NCBI GenBank assembly: GCA_016124975.1
Contig: WGMP01000020.1
Span: 28,795-92,794, forward strand
DNA: 64,000 nt
Direction of reading: 5' to 3'
Source: Phycisphaera sp.
GTDB lineage: Bacteria > Planctomycetota > Phycisphaerae > Phycisphaerales > SM1A02
Part shown: positions 44,817-53,199 of the stretch, piece by piece
Layout of the letters: each line of letters begins with the position of its first letter
Numbering within the stretch: position 1 is the first letter of the stretch
Made by a program: the position numbers and the translations under genes
The notes under the pieces: generated by a model
What the model saw: only the letters and a program-made list of their open reading frames with translations
Database searches by the model: none
Told to the model about the DNA's origin: nothing

Positions 44817-45974
44817 TCAGGGCCGCACGGCGAACCAGGTCACCACGCCCACCACCGTGAAGAGGAGGACGACCGCGATGGTGAAGATCACCCACGCGTT
44901 CGTCGTCCGCGCCTTCTCTGTCTTCTCGTTCTGCGCGGCGCGCCAATGCGCCTCCTGCGCAAGCCGCTGCGCCTCGCGGATACGCTCTTGGTCTGCGCCC
45001 GCGTCCATCATCTCGAAGCAATAGCGGAGCGGCTCCACCACGTTCTCGGCGGGAAACTCCGCGCGCGGCACGCCTCTTCCGAGCGCGTTCTCCGACATGC
45101 GAACGGCCACCGATGCGAAGACGCTCGCGTTGGCGACCGTGCGGAACATCTGCCCGAAGTGCCTGCGCATGAACTCGCGCACGCCGCCCGCCTCGCGAAG
45201 CAGCGCACGGTTCAGGTCCGTCTTCGTCAGGACCACCGCGATCGGCACACGCTCGCCGCCGTGGCTCTGCCGAATGCGCGACGCGGCCTGCGTGAGCCCG
45301 AAGGTGTCCTCCTGCGCCTCCTCGCCGCCCGCGGCGACGACGGCGGGGTCGATGAGGAAGATCGCGGCGGCCGCGCGGTCGATCGCGGCGAGAAGCTCGA
45401 CGGCGTCGGGGTCGCGCGAATCATGCATGAACGCCTTGCGGAAGACCTCGCCCGGATAGTCGAGCGCTGTCAGGAGCCGCTCGCGGCCCGCGTAGGTGAC
45501 GAGAAGCTCGGCGTAGCTGCTTCCGAGGGTCGCGGCGGGCCAGCGCCCCGCGCGCAGCTCCTCGATGACGCGCATGAACTGGGTGTGGGCGGCGCCCGAG
45601 GTGGCGCGGCAGGTCATCTCGACCACGCGGCGCCTGTCCGCCCGCGCCCGCTCATCGATCGGTTCGCCCCGCGCGGGAATCCGGCCATCGATGAGCGTGC
45701 AGCCCTGCCAGAGCGATTCGTAGAGCCGCGCGAGATAGATCGTCTTTCCCGCGCGGCGACGCCCGATCACCACGATGCGGTCGCGGACGGGCGGCGCAGG
45801 CCGCGCGGGTGCTGCCGCCGCGGCGTCTCCTGCCGCAGGCGCGGCAAGAGCGTCCGAAGCCGAATGCCGCTGGTCACCCATCGCGAACCCCCGATTGCGC
45901 CCGGGTTCGCGCGCTGGCGATGCGTGCATCACGGCACGCGGCGTCTGCCGCCGCTGCAAAGCAGCCACGGTCAT
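44817..45974 (-). CDS. Tail-anchored TRAFAC-like GTPase (first gene of the nine-gene operon)
   Basis: 385 residues. An Ala/Pro-rich leader of about 65 residues precedes the GTPase domain. It has a P-loop GRRRAGKT (71-78), switch II in LTALDYPGEVFR (D-x-x-G) and VVLTKTDLNR as the TKxD guanine-specificity motif. A C-terminal transmembrane helix (NAWVIFTIAVVLLFTVVGVVTWF, about 360-382, shown in part) anchors it with the GTPase in the cytoplasm. It fits the double-GTPase-type TRAFAC proteins that partner GAP1 proteins. The start may be ATG 45974 or GTG 45968; AAAGG abuts the ATG. It diverges from the zinc-ribbon gene at 46165 across a 190-bp spacer of lower G+C that should hold both promoters. 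Confidence 0.82.
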   Translation of the reverse strand: MTVAALQRRQTPRAVMHASPAREPGRNRGFAMGDQRHSASDALAAPAAGDAAAAAPARPAPPVRDRIVVIGRRRAGKTIYLARLYESLWQGCTLIDGRIPARGEPIDERARADRRRVVEMTCRATSGAAHTQFMRVIEELRAGRWPAATLGSSYAELLVTYAGRERLLTALDYPGEVFRKAFMHDSRDPDAVELLAAIDRAAAAIFLIDPAVVAAGGEEAQEDTFGLTQAASRIRQSHGGERVPIAVVLTKTDLNRALLREAGGVREFMRRHFGQMFRTVANASVFASVAVRMSENALGRGVPRAEFPAENVVEPLRYCFEMMDAGADQERIREAQRLAQEAHWRAAQNEKTEKARTTNAWVIFTIAVVLLFTVVGVVTWFAVRP

Positions 45975-46164
45975 CCTTTCGCAGTCTTGTCCATCGTTTC
46001 ATATTCACCCCGCGCGAAAGGTAATCGAAGATTGGGTCGCGCTGCAAGTCATGGTCGAAGCGGGTTCACGCCCTCGCGCGCGGCGTGGCATCGAAGGAGC
46101 TAGGATCGTCGACCCGACCGTCAGACTTTCTGACGGAGTTTGATCGAAACGCCTCGCGAACCCC

Positions 46165-46920
46165 GTGCATCAGGAACTTCTTGGCCGCCCGCAGCTTGAA
46201 GCGCGCACCGTCGAACGGTGCGAGCGCTGCCGCGTCGAGCGGCCGCTCGGAAGCAGCGCGGCCTGCCGATGCGTGCAGCCCGCGTGGAAGCCGTACTGCG
46301 TGCGCTGCGCGCGTGTCATCGAAGGGACGATCTGCCCGCATTGCCTCGAGGTCGCGGAGACGAACGGGAGGCAGTTGCGCGCCACGCTCGAGGGAATCCT
46401 CGCGCCACGCGGCGGCATCGCGGGTGCGCTCGCCGCGCACGAGCGCCTGAAGGACCGCGTGACGCGGGCAATGACCGAGTTCTCGATCTCCAGCGCCCTC
46501 CCCGTACTCCCCGATTGGGCCATGTCGCTCGCCGACCCCCGCGCGCCCCTTCCGCCGGGCACCGAACATTCGCGGACCAAGATGGAGGCCGCCCGCGCGC
46601 TGCGGCTTGAAGAGGCCGCTGTGCGCCTCGCCCTCGACGGACTCGCCTATTCGGGTCTACCCACCGAGCAGCGGCTCCAGTCTGCGGTCGGCAGTGGCGA
46701 TTCCGCGGCCGCTTCCCTCGCCTCGTGGGACGGCTTGGTGGCAAGCCCTGCGCAGGATCATGCCCTTCGCGAGGCGGCTCGCACGCTTTTGTCGACTGAT
46801 TCTCTTGCAGCCACCCTGCTCGAGTCGATCACCAAGCGTGATCTCGGGCGGTTGGTCGAGGCCGCCGTCCGTCGTGGACGCGCCCTCGAGGCATGCCGCC
46901 GGGCATTCGGCGTCGGCTGA
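46165..46920 (+). CDS. Zinc-ribbon protein of unknown function, divergent from the GTPase operon
   Basis: 251 residues. The N-terminal 65 residues contain a dense set of Cys residues (CERC, CRC, CVRC, CPHC), enough for two treble-clef or ribbon zinc sites. The rest is alpha-helical with no recognised motif. An in-frame TGA at 46141 limits the start to the region just upstream, and GTG 46165 is the only standard start there. No ribosome binding site is visible. Its stop overlaps the next gene's start (TGATG). Zinc ribbons also occur in two proteins of the divergent operon. Confidence 0.65.
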   Translation: MHQELLGRPQLEARTVERCERCRVERPLGSSAACRCVQPAWKPYCVRCARVIEGTICPHCLEVAETNGRQLRATLEGILAPRGGIAGALAAHERLKDRVTRAMTEFSISSALPVLPDWAMSLADPRAPLPPGTEHSRTKMEAARALRLEEAAVRLALDGLAYSGLPTEQRLQSAVGSGDSAAASLASWDGLVASPAQDHALREAARTLLSTDSLAATLLESITKRDLGRLVEAAVRRGRALEACRRAFGVG

Positions 46921-48017
46921 TGGAAAGCTCGGCAGTTCGATTCACCATCTTCATCCTGCTCGGGGTCGCCGCGATCTCGGGCTCTGCAGCATTGATCGGC
47001 ACCGACCCCGACTCCGCGAGCGCAAGCTCGGGCCGTGCGCCCACCGAACTTCCGTCCCTGCGCGACCGCCCCACCGCGTCCGCCCAACTCGACCCGACCC
47101 TCGATGCGCCGCATCGTGGCATCGACGACGCAGAAGCTCCAAAGGCCTTCGACTTCGACATCGTCGGCACCGACTTCGCGCCGCCGCCGCCTCAAATGGG
47201 CCGCGAGCGCTGGTCGTGGAAGGACGACAGGACGCAGATCGTGTTCGAGGGCTGCACGCCCGTCGCGCGCGACGAGCGCATTGATCCGCTCGACTGCATC
47301 GTCGAGGCGGAGATCGACCGTGCGGGCCTCGAGGCGCTCGAGGCGCACTTCGGATTCGAGATGCACCGCCTCCGAACCTTCCGCGTGCGCGGCGACGCGC
47401 AGGTCGACGACGCGATGTGGGAGGATCTGCTCGCGCAGCACGCGTCCGCGCTTGCGAAGCACGGCATCGTGCTCGAGGGAAACCGAGTCGCGCCCGACTT
47501 CCCGTGGCTCGTGCAGCGCGCCGTTCCGTTCGTCGCGCCGCTTGCGCAGGCCATCGTGCGCGCATGGCGCGACACGGATGCACCCGCAGCAGGCGCCGCC
47601 GCCCCAGGCAACTATCCACGCTCCGACACGCGCGTCGAGGCGCTGACCAGCTTCGTCCAGCGCGCGATCCCGTACGCCGAGGTCACGCCGTCGCCCGACG
47701 GGCTCGAGCGCTGCGGCCTGCGCACGCCTGGAGCAACTCTCGCCGACGGCGGCGACTGCGACTCCAAGGTGCTGCTCCTGGCGGCGCTTCTGCGCGCGGC
47801 CGACCCGCGGCTCCCGCTCGTCCTCGTCACGCTCACGATCGACGGCCGCCCGCACATGCTGCTCGGCGTCGGCATCCGCCCGACCCCGTGCGCGGCCACG
47901 CTCACGCACGGGGGCCTTGAGTATGTGCTTATCGAGACCACGAGCGCGGTCGGCGTCGGCTTCATGGCCCCCGACTACAACGACGCGCGGCTCGAGGAGT
48001 TCACGGTCATCCCGTGA
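46920..48017 (+). CDS. Membrane-anchored transglutaminase-like (papain-fold) protein
   Basis: 365 residues. An N-terminal membrane anchor or signal (FTIFILLGVAAISGSAALIG) is followed by an acidic linker and a domain of about 250 residues. In its C-terminal half is GGDCDSKVLLLAALLRA with candidate nucleophile Cys280, then RPHMLLGVG with His312 and a strand ending EYVLIETT, where the third residue (Glu or Asp) is expected. This order and spacing match the transglutaminase-like superfamily. It could be a peptidase or cross-linking enzyme acting outside the membrane. The start overlaps the zinc-ribbon gene's stop (TGATG). The substrate is unknown. Confidence 0.75.
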   Translation: MESSAVRFTIFILLGVAAISGSAALIGTDPDSASASSGRAPTELPSLRDRPTASAQLDPTLDAPHRGIDDAEAPKAFDFDIVGTDFAPPPPQMGRERWSWKDDRTQIVFEGCTPVARDERIDPLDCIVEAEIDRAGLEALEAHFGFEMHRLRTFRVRGDAQVDDAMWEDLLAQHASALAKHGIVLEGNRVAPDFPWLVQRAVPFVAPLAQAIVRAWRDTDAPAAGAAAPGNYPRSDTRVEALTSFVQRAIPYAEVTPSPDGLERCGLRTPGATLADGGDCDSKVLLLAALLRAADPRLPLVLVTLTIDGRPHMLLGVGIRPTPCAATLTHGGLEYVLIETTSAVGVGFMAPDYNDARLEEFTVIP

Positions 48018-48144
48018 ACATCCCGTGCGGAGCGTCGTACGGACCCTCCGCGGCTTCTCGTCGGGAGCGCTCTCCGGAAACCGTCTCCGAAAGCCCGCGC
48101 CGAGGGCCTTCTTCGAAAACCTCGCCCCAGCCAAGATCACCCCG

Positions 48145-48150
48145 TATACT
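48145..48150 (+). promoter_or_regulatory. -10 element of an apparently leaderless transcript (Bax inhibitor-1 family gene)
   Basis: TATACT (5 of 6 to TATAAT) is followed by only eight bases before the ATG at 48159. Transcription would start at or next to the start codon. No ribosome binding site is present in that gap. Confidence 0.5.
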
Positions 48151-48158
48151 CCCGCGCC

Positions 48159-48977
48159 ATGTCCATCCTTTCGTCATCCAACCCCGTTCTGTCTGACTCC
48201 GCACTCGACAGGCTCGTCTCCGAGACCGGCGGCTCCGCCCGCAGCGACGTCGCCACCATCACGGGCGTCCTGCAGAAGACAGGCCTCTGCACCATGCTCG
48301 CGGTCGCCGCGGGCGCGGGCGGCTACATGCTCGCGCAGACCTATCCGAGCGTGCTCTGGATCAGCGCGATCGCGTCGTTCGTGATCTCGCTCGTCCTCTT
48401 CTTCGTCATGATGTCGCGCCCGCACCTCGCGAAGATCGGCGCTCCCGTCTACTCGATCGCGCAGGGGTTCTTCCTCGGCGCGTTCAGCATGATGCTCGAA
48501 GGCATCCTCGCCTCGAAGGGCATCGTCGCGATGGGCGGCCTCGCGCTGCAGGCCTTCGTCATCACGGGCAGCCTCATGGCGACGATGCTCGCCCTCCACA
48601 CCTTCGGCATCATCAAGGCCGGCCCGCGCTTCGCTTCGATCCTCTCGCTCGTGACGATCGGCATCGGCGTCGTCTACCTCGTCAGCTTCATCATGAGCCT
48701 GTTCGGGGCCTCGATGCCGTTCCTCTCGCTCGGCTCCGCCTTCGACGGCGGGTCGGCCGCGCTCATCGGCCTCGGCATCAACGCGGTGATCCTGATCGTG
48801 GCGGCGCTCTGGCTCCTGGTCGACTTCGCGCAGATCGACGAAGCGGTCGCCGCGGGCGCCCCCAAGTCGATGGAGTGGATGCTCGCGTTCGGCCTGATCG
48901 TCACCCTCGCGTGGATCTACTACGAGGCGCTGAAGATGGCCTTCCGCCTCGCGGCCCTCTTCGGCAACCGCGAGTGA
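48159..48977 (+). CDS. Bax inhibitor-1/YccA family membrane protein
   Basis: 272 residues with seven predicted transmembrane helices from about residue 45 to the C-terminus, including AQGFFLGAFSMMLEGI, the Gly-rich LVTIGIGVVYLVSFIM, and the conserved final region WMLAFGLIVTLAWIYYEALKMAFRLAALF. That last segment is characteristic of YbhL/YccA proteins. Members can act as pH-sensitive calcium leak channels or modulate membrane proteases (FtsH in the case of YccA). The short upstream region has a -10 box directly before the ATG. The stop overlaps the next gene (GTGA). Confidence 0.9.
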   Translation: MSILSSSNPVLSDSALDRLVSETGGSARSDVATITGVLQKTGLCTMLAVAAGAGGYMLAQTYPSVLWISAIASFVISLVLFFVMMSRPHLAKIGAPVYSIAQGFFLGAFSMMLEGILASKGIVAMGGLALQAFVITGSLMATMLALHTFGIIKAGPRFASILSLVTIGIGVVYLVSFIMSLFGASMPFLSLGSAFDGGSAALIGLGINAVILIVAALWLLVDFAQIDEAVAAGAPKSMEWMLAFGLIVTLAWIYYEALKMAFRLAALFGNRE

Positions 48978-49729
48978 CGGCCGTCGCGCTCACGCTCGCG
49001 GCGCTGCTCGCGGCGCTGCTCCCGATTGGGGAAGGCGCCCGCGCGGACCGCCCTGTGCGCGTCCTGCGCGCGTCCGATTCCGAACTTCACCTCGAACTCC
49101 GCACGGCGCCGTCTCACGCAGACGGCGCCGTGTCGTTGCAAGAGGTCCGCTTCGAGCGCGCCGCGCGCGATGCGTCGTGGCGGCTCGTCGGGCGCGAGAC
49201 GGCCACGCCTGTCGGCGCCATGCAGGACACACCGGAGCCGCACGCCTTCGGTCCGCCGCGCGCGGCCGCGCTGCGGGCGCTCGACCGTTCGATCGGCGAG
49301 GCGGAGGGCGAGGCCGCCATCCTCATCAATCTGCACGACGGCGACGCTGCGATCGGCATCGTGCGCGACTCGGCCGTGCACGAGGCCTACTTCGCAGACG
49401 ACCTCGTTCCAATGCTCGTCGAGGCGCAGTCGAGGCCGAAGGCGCGGCCGACGAGCATTGCGTGCCTCAGCTGGCCTACGACAGCCGACGAGGGCGCCGT
49501 GCGGGTGCTGCTTCTCGCGCTCCTCGACCCCGCCACGCAGGCGGCCGCCTCGAGCCGTCTCGCGGCCGAGCCGATGCGCCGCACGCGCGATGTCCGCGAC
49601 GCCGACGCAGACGCCGCGCGCGCGGCGATCCGATTCGCGCAACCCGGAGCTCCGCGCCCAGACGCCCCCGAGCTCGCTCCCTATCGCTGGATCCACCTGT
49701 CGCTCGAGGCCGCGCGCGGCGCGTCATGA
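48974..49729 (+). CDS. Exported protein of unknown function, coupled to the Bax inhibitor-1 family gene
   Basis: 251 residues. GTG 48974 overlaps the upstream stop (GTGA), giving an N-terminal signal peptide (VALTLAALLAALLPIGEGARA). The mature part has beta-strand-rich segments (VRVLRASDSELHLELR, AAILINLHDGDAAIGIV) and no recognised motif. It converges with the kinase gene, sharing six bases at the stop codons (49724-49729). Confidence 0.6.
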   Translation: MTAVALTLAALLAALLPIGEGARADRPVRVLRASDSELHLELRTAPSHADGAVSLQEVRFERAARDASWRLVGRETATPVGAMQDTPEPHAFGPPRAAALRALDRSIGEAEGEAAILINLHDGDAAIGIVRDSAVHEAYFADDLVPMLVEAQSRPKARPTSIACLSWPTTADEGAVRVLLLALLDPATQAAASSRLAAEPMRRTRDVRDADADAARAAIRFAQPGAPRPDAPELAPYRWIHLSLEAARGAS

Positions 49730-51406
49730 ACGCGCGGGACGGCGGATCGCATCGGGCGGGACCGTGCTCGGCGGCGTGAAGCGCGCGACATTCTCCGCGA
49801 CCACATCGAGGCCCGTGGCGCCGCACTGGGTGCGGATCGCGACGAGGCGCTCGCGCACGACCGCAAGCGCTTCCTCACCGCCCGAGCGCGCGCGTGCGAT
49901 GTCGACGATCGCCTGCGCGAGAAGAACGCGCGGCGCATTCCCCGCGTCGCGCTCCGCGGCCAGCACGGCGAACGGCGCCGACCAGTCGATGTCGTCGCCC
50001 GTGAGTGCAAGAAGCGCGGACGCAAGCAGCACCACGCCGTCGGCCGGGTCGGACGCAGGCCGCTCGACAAGCGCGCTCGCCTCCGCCCGCAGCGCAGCGC
50101 GCATCTCCTCGAGCGACTCGACGGGGATGCCCACCACGCCGTCGCGCAGGAGCTCGCGCACGACACGCTCAAGCTCGGGGCGCGACGCAAGCGACGCCCC
50201 GAAGATCTCCGCGAGCGGGTCGAGCTTCGCCGCCTGGGCGGGCGTGCGCTCCGCCGCCTGTCCCGCGTCGACGCCATCGCCCGCGACGAAGGCAAACCAG
50301 AGCACGATCACGACCGCGCACGCGCTCGCAGCCGCCACCGCAAGGGCGCGCGCCCCTCGGCCCGTCCGCACGGCGATTGACTCGCCGCGCGACACCCGCG
50401 CGATGTTCGCGGCGGCGCGACGCAACGCGGCGCCGTCGTCGATCCCGCGCAGGAGCCATCGCAGGATGCCCGCGAGACGGCGATGGTCGCGAGCGGCGCT
50501 GTCCGCGTGGTCGACGCCCGCACCGTCGCTCTCGCGCCCCCACGATGCGTGGCCGAAGTCGACGATCCGCGGCGCGCCCTCCGCGTCGATCATGAGATTC
50601 GCAGGCGAAAGATCGCCGTGCGCGACCCCCCGCGCGTGGCATGCGAGGAGCGCGTCCTGCGCGAGGGCGACGATGCGCTCGCACTCCTCCGCGCTCCGAT
50701 CGGGCGCAAGCGCCTTCCAGATGTAGAGCGGGACACCCGCGATGAGCTCGGTCACGATGAAGACGCCGTTCGCGTCACGACCCGCGTCGAGGACGCGCGC
50801 CACGCCCGCGTGGGCGATGGTGCGCGCGGCGCCCGCCTCGCGCAGCCGCGCGTCGACCTCCGCTGCATCGCAGCGGATCCGCTTCACCGCGACGAACGCC
50901 TCCGACCCACAGCGCGCGAGCGAGCGGTCGAGCGCTCGATGGACCGCGCCGCTCGAGCCCTTTCCGATCGGCTCGAGCAGTTCGTAGCGCCCCTCGCCAT
51001 CCTCGAGCGGCGGGCCGAGGCGCGTCGGCGCCGCGAGGTCGGAATTGACCTCCTCGGCGTCCTCGACCTCGATCCCTTCGCCGAGAACGGCCAGCGCCGC
51101 CGCGCGTTGGATCGCGTCAGCCCACGACGGATGGCGGGCGCGCCACGCGGCCCCAAGCTCGCGTCGAAAGCGGGGCGCTGCGTCGAAGGCCGCCAGCACG
51201 ATGGCGACCAAGCTGTCGCGGTCGCGCACGGGGTCGACCGCGTCGAGGTAGCGCTCGGGCGTGGGGAGTTCTCCCTGCCGCGAGAGCAACTCGTCGAGAT
51301 CGCGCCGCACCGCGTCCGCGAGCGACTCGCCCGCGGCGATGGAGAAGCCGCGGAACCCTTCCCGCTGCCACGCCGACGACGAAACCGACGGGGTCACATC
51401 CGACAT
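49724..51406 (-). CDS. Receptor-like serine/threonine protein kinase, atypical HGD catalytic loop
   Basis: 560 residues. Residues 141-345 are a Hanks-type kinase domain with a Gly-rich loop (IGKGSSGAVH), catalytic Lys175 (FVAVKRI), the catalytic loop HGDLSPANL (His263, Asp265, Asn270) and the metal-binding DFG (Asp283). The usual Arg of HRD is Gly, so activation-loop phosphorylation may not be needed. One transmembrane helix (352-375) is followed by a 185-residue extracytoplasmic domain without a known motif. The N-terminal 140 residues are acidic and may interact with a partner. It diverges from the ECF-type sigma factor gene with only 17 bp between the start codons. Confidence 0.88.
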   Translation of the reverse strand: MSDVTPSVSSSAWQREGFRGFSIAAGESLADAVRRDLDELLSRQGELPTPERYLDAVDPVRDRDSLVAIVLAAFDAAPRFRRELGAAWRARHPSWADAIQRAAALAVLGEGIEVEDAEEVNSDLAAPTRLGPPLEDGEGRYELLEPIGKGSSGAVHRALDRSLARCGSEAFVAVKRIRCDAAEVDARLREAGAARTIAHAGVARVLDAGRDANGVFIVTELIAGVPLYIWKALAPDRSAEECERIVALAQDALLACHARGVAHGDLSPANLMIDAEGAPRIVDFGHASWGRESDGAGVDHADSAARDHRRLAGILRWLLRGIDDGAALRRAAANIARVSRGESIAVRTGRGARALAVAAASACAVVIVLWFAFVAGDGVDAGQAAERTPAQAAKLDPLAEIFGASLASRPELERVVRELLRDGVVGIPVESLEEMRAALRAEASALVERPASDPADGVVLLASALLALTGDDIDWSAPFAVLAAERDAGNAPRVLLAQAIVDIARARSGGEEALAVVRERLVAIRTQCGATGLDVVAENVARFTPPSTVPPDAIRRPARS

Positions 51407-51415
51407 GCTCGCGGC

Positions 51416-51421
51416 ACTATA
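51416..51421 (-). promoter_or_regulatory. -10 element immediately upstream of the kinase start codon
   Basis: On the minus strand TATAGT ends nine bases before the ATG at 51406, implying a leaderless or nearly leaderless mRNA. The same bases read TATAAG on the plus strand (51418-51423), abutting the GTG starts of the sigma factor. The two divergent promoters must overlap or lie inside each other's gene. Confidence 0.45.
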
Positions 51422-51423
51422 AG

Positions 51424-52062
51424 GTGGTGGCCGTGGACCGCTCGCAGCAGCTCGCAGACCTTCTCGTGGAACTCGCGCCCACGCTGCGCGCGCGGATCCG
51501 CGCGAGGCGCGGCGCGCGGCCTCGGTCGATCTCGACGAGCGAGATCTATGCGACGGTCGTGCGCCGCACGCTCGACCTCGAGGCACGCGAGGGGGTGCGC
51601 GCGGTGGGCGATGACGCGGAGCACGCGGGCCAATCCGATGAACGCGGCGACCCGCGGTCGAGGCCGCCAGAGGATGCGCGACAGTCTCCGCGGCTCTGGG
51701 CGCTTCTCCACACGCTGATCGACCGCGTGATCGGCCGCGCCGACCGCACCGCGCGCCGCGCACGCACGGCGATGCCCGCCGTGGCGCGAGGCGCCGACGG
51801 CGCTGCGGCGTCCGACCCCGCGGATCTCGCCGAGCGCGAGGAACTGCGCCGCAGCGTCGTGGCGATCGTCGACTCGCTCGACGAGTCAGACAGGGAGATC
51901 GTCTCCCTGAGGCTGCAGGACCTCGAGTGGGCCTCGATCGCCGCGAGGACAGGCCACAGCGCCGCCGCGTGCAGGCAGCGCTGGCACCGCCTGATCGAGC
52001 GGCTGGCGAAGGCCGTCTCGGCCGAGGCCGCAGGCGACGACGGCCAAGCGCCCCCCCGCTGA
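51424..52062 (+). CDS. ECF-type RNA polymerase sigma factor
   Basis: 212 residues. Residues 133-200 are sigma region 4, with the helix-turn-helix built from LDESDREIVSLRLQDLEWASIAARTG followed by ACRQRWHRLIERLAKA (each part shown separately here). Residues 5-120 contain a reduced region 2 (LADLLVELAPTLRARIR; EIYATVVRRTLD) with a long linker, like planctomycete ECF groups. Possible starts are GTG at 51424, 51427 or 51433; the last would be favoured if the TATAAG box at 51418-51423 is its -10. The kinase next door is its likely regulatory partner, as no anti-sigma factor is present. Confidence 0.82.
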   Translation: MVAVDRSQQLADLLVELAPTLRARIRARRGARPRSISTSEIYATVVRRTLDLEAREGVRAVGDDAEHAGQSDERGDPRSRPPEDARQSPRLWALLHTLIDRVIGRADRTARRARTAMPAVARGADGAAASDPADLAEREELRRSVVAIVDSLDESDREIVSLRLQDLEWASIAARTGHSAAACRQRWHRLIERLAKAVSAEAAGDDGQAPPR

Positions 52063-52262
52063 GCCCGCGCGCCCCGAGGCGCCGGCGCGGGCGCCAAATG
52101 CGATTTTTCCTTCGATTTTCAACTCGTGCCGTCACACGGCCGCGCAAGCGGGCACTTGACGGGTGGATGCGGGTTCGCCCGCAGCCCCTGCGCGGAGGTG
52201 CGATCGGCCCCTCCTGCGCGGGCGGGCGTGAAGTCCGGGGCTTCAACTCGAAGGGAAATCAC

Positions 52263-52952
52263 ATGGCTGGAATCGGTGCGATCGGCATTGGCGCGCGCGC
52301 GTCTGCGTGCGCTCTTCTTGCGGCAGGGGCGATCTTCTTTGGCAATCCGTTGGCCGCTTCCGTTCCGTCCGCACCCGCGGACGATGTCCCGGGGCAGCTT
52401 CCGCCGCCGTGGATCCATGCCCGGTCAGACCCGTTCGCGAAGCGCGTCGAGGAACTCGTCGCGCAGGGCGCGGCGCGCGACGCCGCCGAGAGCCAGGCGC
52501 GCGGCGAACTCGTGCCCGAGGGCGCGGACGAGTGCCTCGCCTACACCTTCGTGGTGATCTGGTGCGAGGATGGCGTCCTCAAGCGGGCCTACAAGCGCAT
52601 CGCGTCGAACTGCATCGACAAGATGGCGTCGACCGCGGGGTGCACCCTGCTGACCTGCCCCCCTGGCTGGGCGCCGCCAGAGCCCTGCCCGCTGCCGCCC
52701 TGCCCTTCGCCGCGCGTCCCCATGTGGGACACCGCGGTGAACGCTGCGTGCGCGGGGCTCCCGCCCGCCGTCGGCTGCGTGTGGATGTATCCGACCGCGC
52801 CGACCCCGAGCTGGGGACCGTGCGAGGGGCTCCTCAGCTGCAACTGCTTCCCCGAGCTCGACACCTCCTGCGCGACGCTCGTCATCGAGTGCCGCAACCC
52901 GTCGGCGCCGATGCAGGTGGGCGACCTCTGCCCCGACTGCCAGCAGGACTGA
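52263..52952 (+). CDS. Secreted cysteine-rich protein
   Basis: 229 residues. ATG 52263 has AAGGGA seven bases upstream. The N-terminus is a signal peptide (ACALLAAGAIFFGNPLAASVPSA, cleaved near residue 32; shown in part). The mature protein of about 195 residues has 16 Cys residues, many in Cys-Pro contexts (LLTCPPGW, EPCPLPPCPSP, LCPDC). An even number suggests eight disulfide bonds in a small extracellular domain, possibly adhesive or inhibitory. No family is recognised. A strong terminator follows at 53079-53115. Confidence 0.7.
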   Translation: MAGIGAIGIGARASACALLAAGAIFFGNPLAASVPSAPADDVPGQLPPPWIHARSDPFAKRVEELVAQGAARDAAESQARGELVPEGADECLAYTFVVIWCEDGVLKRAYKRIASNCIDKMASTAGCTLLTCPPGWAPPEPCPLPPCPSPRVPMWDTAVNAACAGLPPAVGCVWMYPTAPTPSWGPCEGLLSCNCFPELDTSCATLVIECRNPSAPMQVGDLCPDCQQD

Positions 52953-53078
52953 ACGACGGCCACGCCAGCCTCGGGCATCGCCCGATGCAACTGTCTCTGC
53001 GCCACCAAGGGAACGGATCCGCCCCATGGGGAAAGACGCAGGGACACGCCGAGCGGCCTCCGCTCAGGTCCTCGGTTG

Positions 53079-53115
53079 ACGCCGGCGCCGCAAGGCGCCG
53101 GCGTTGTTGCTTTTC
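53079..53115 (+). terminator. Rho-independent terminator with GCAA tetraloop
   Basis: ACGCCGGCGCC (53079-53089) pairs perfectly with 53094-53104 across a GCAA loop, followed by TGTTGCTTTT. The 11-bp stem with a GNRA loop is the strongest terminator in the window. It ends the Cys-rich protein gene and separates it from the convergent PIN-PhoH gene. Confidence 0.85.
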
Positions 53116-53199
53116 CGCCGTCTCGTGCAGGCGGAAACCGGCCGGTGTCGAACCACCTCGCGAACCACCTCGCGAAGCATCGTGCGGAGGCGGTCGCCG

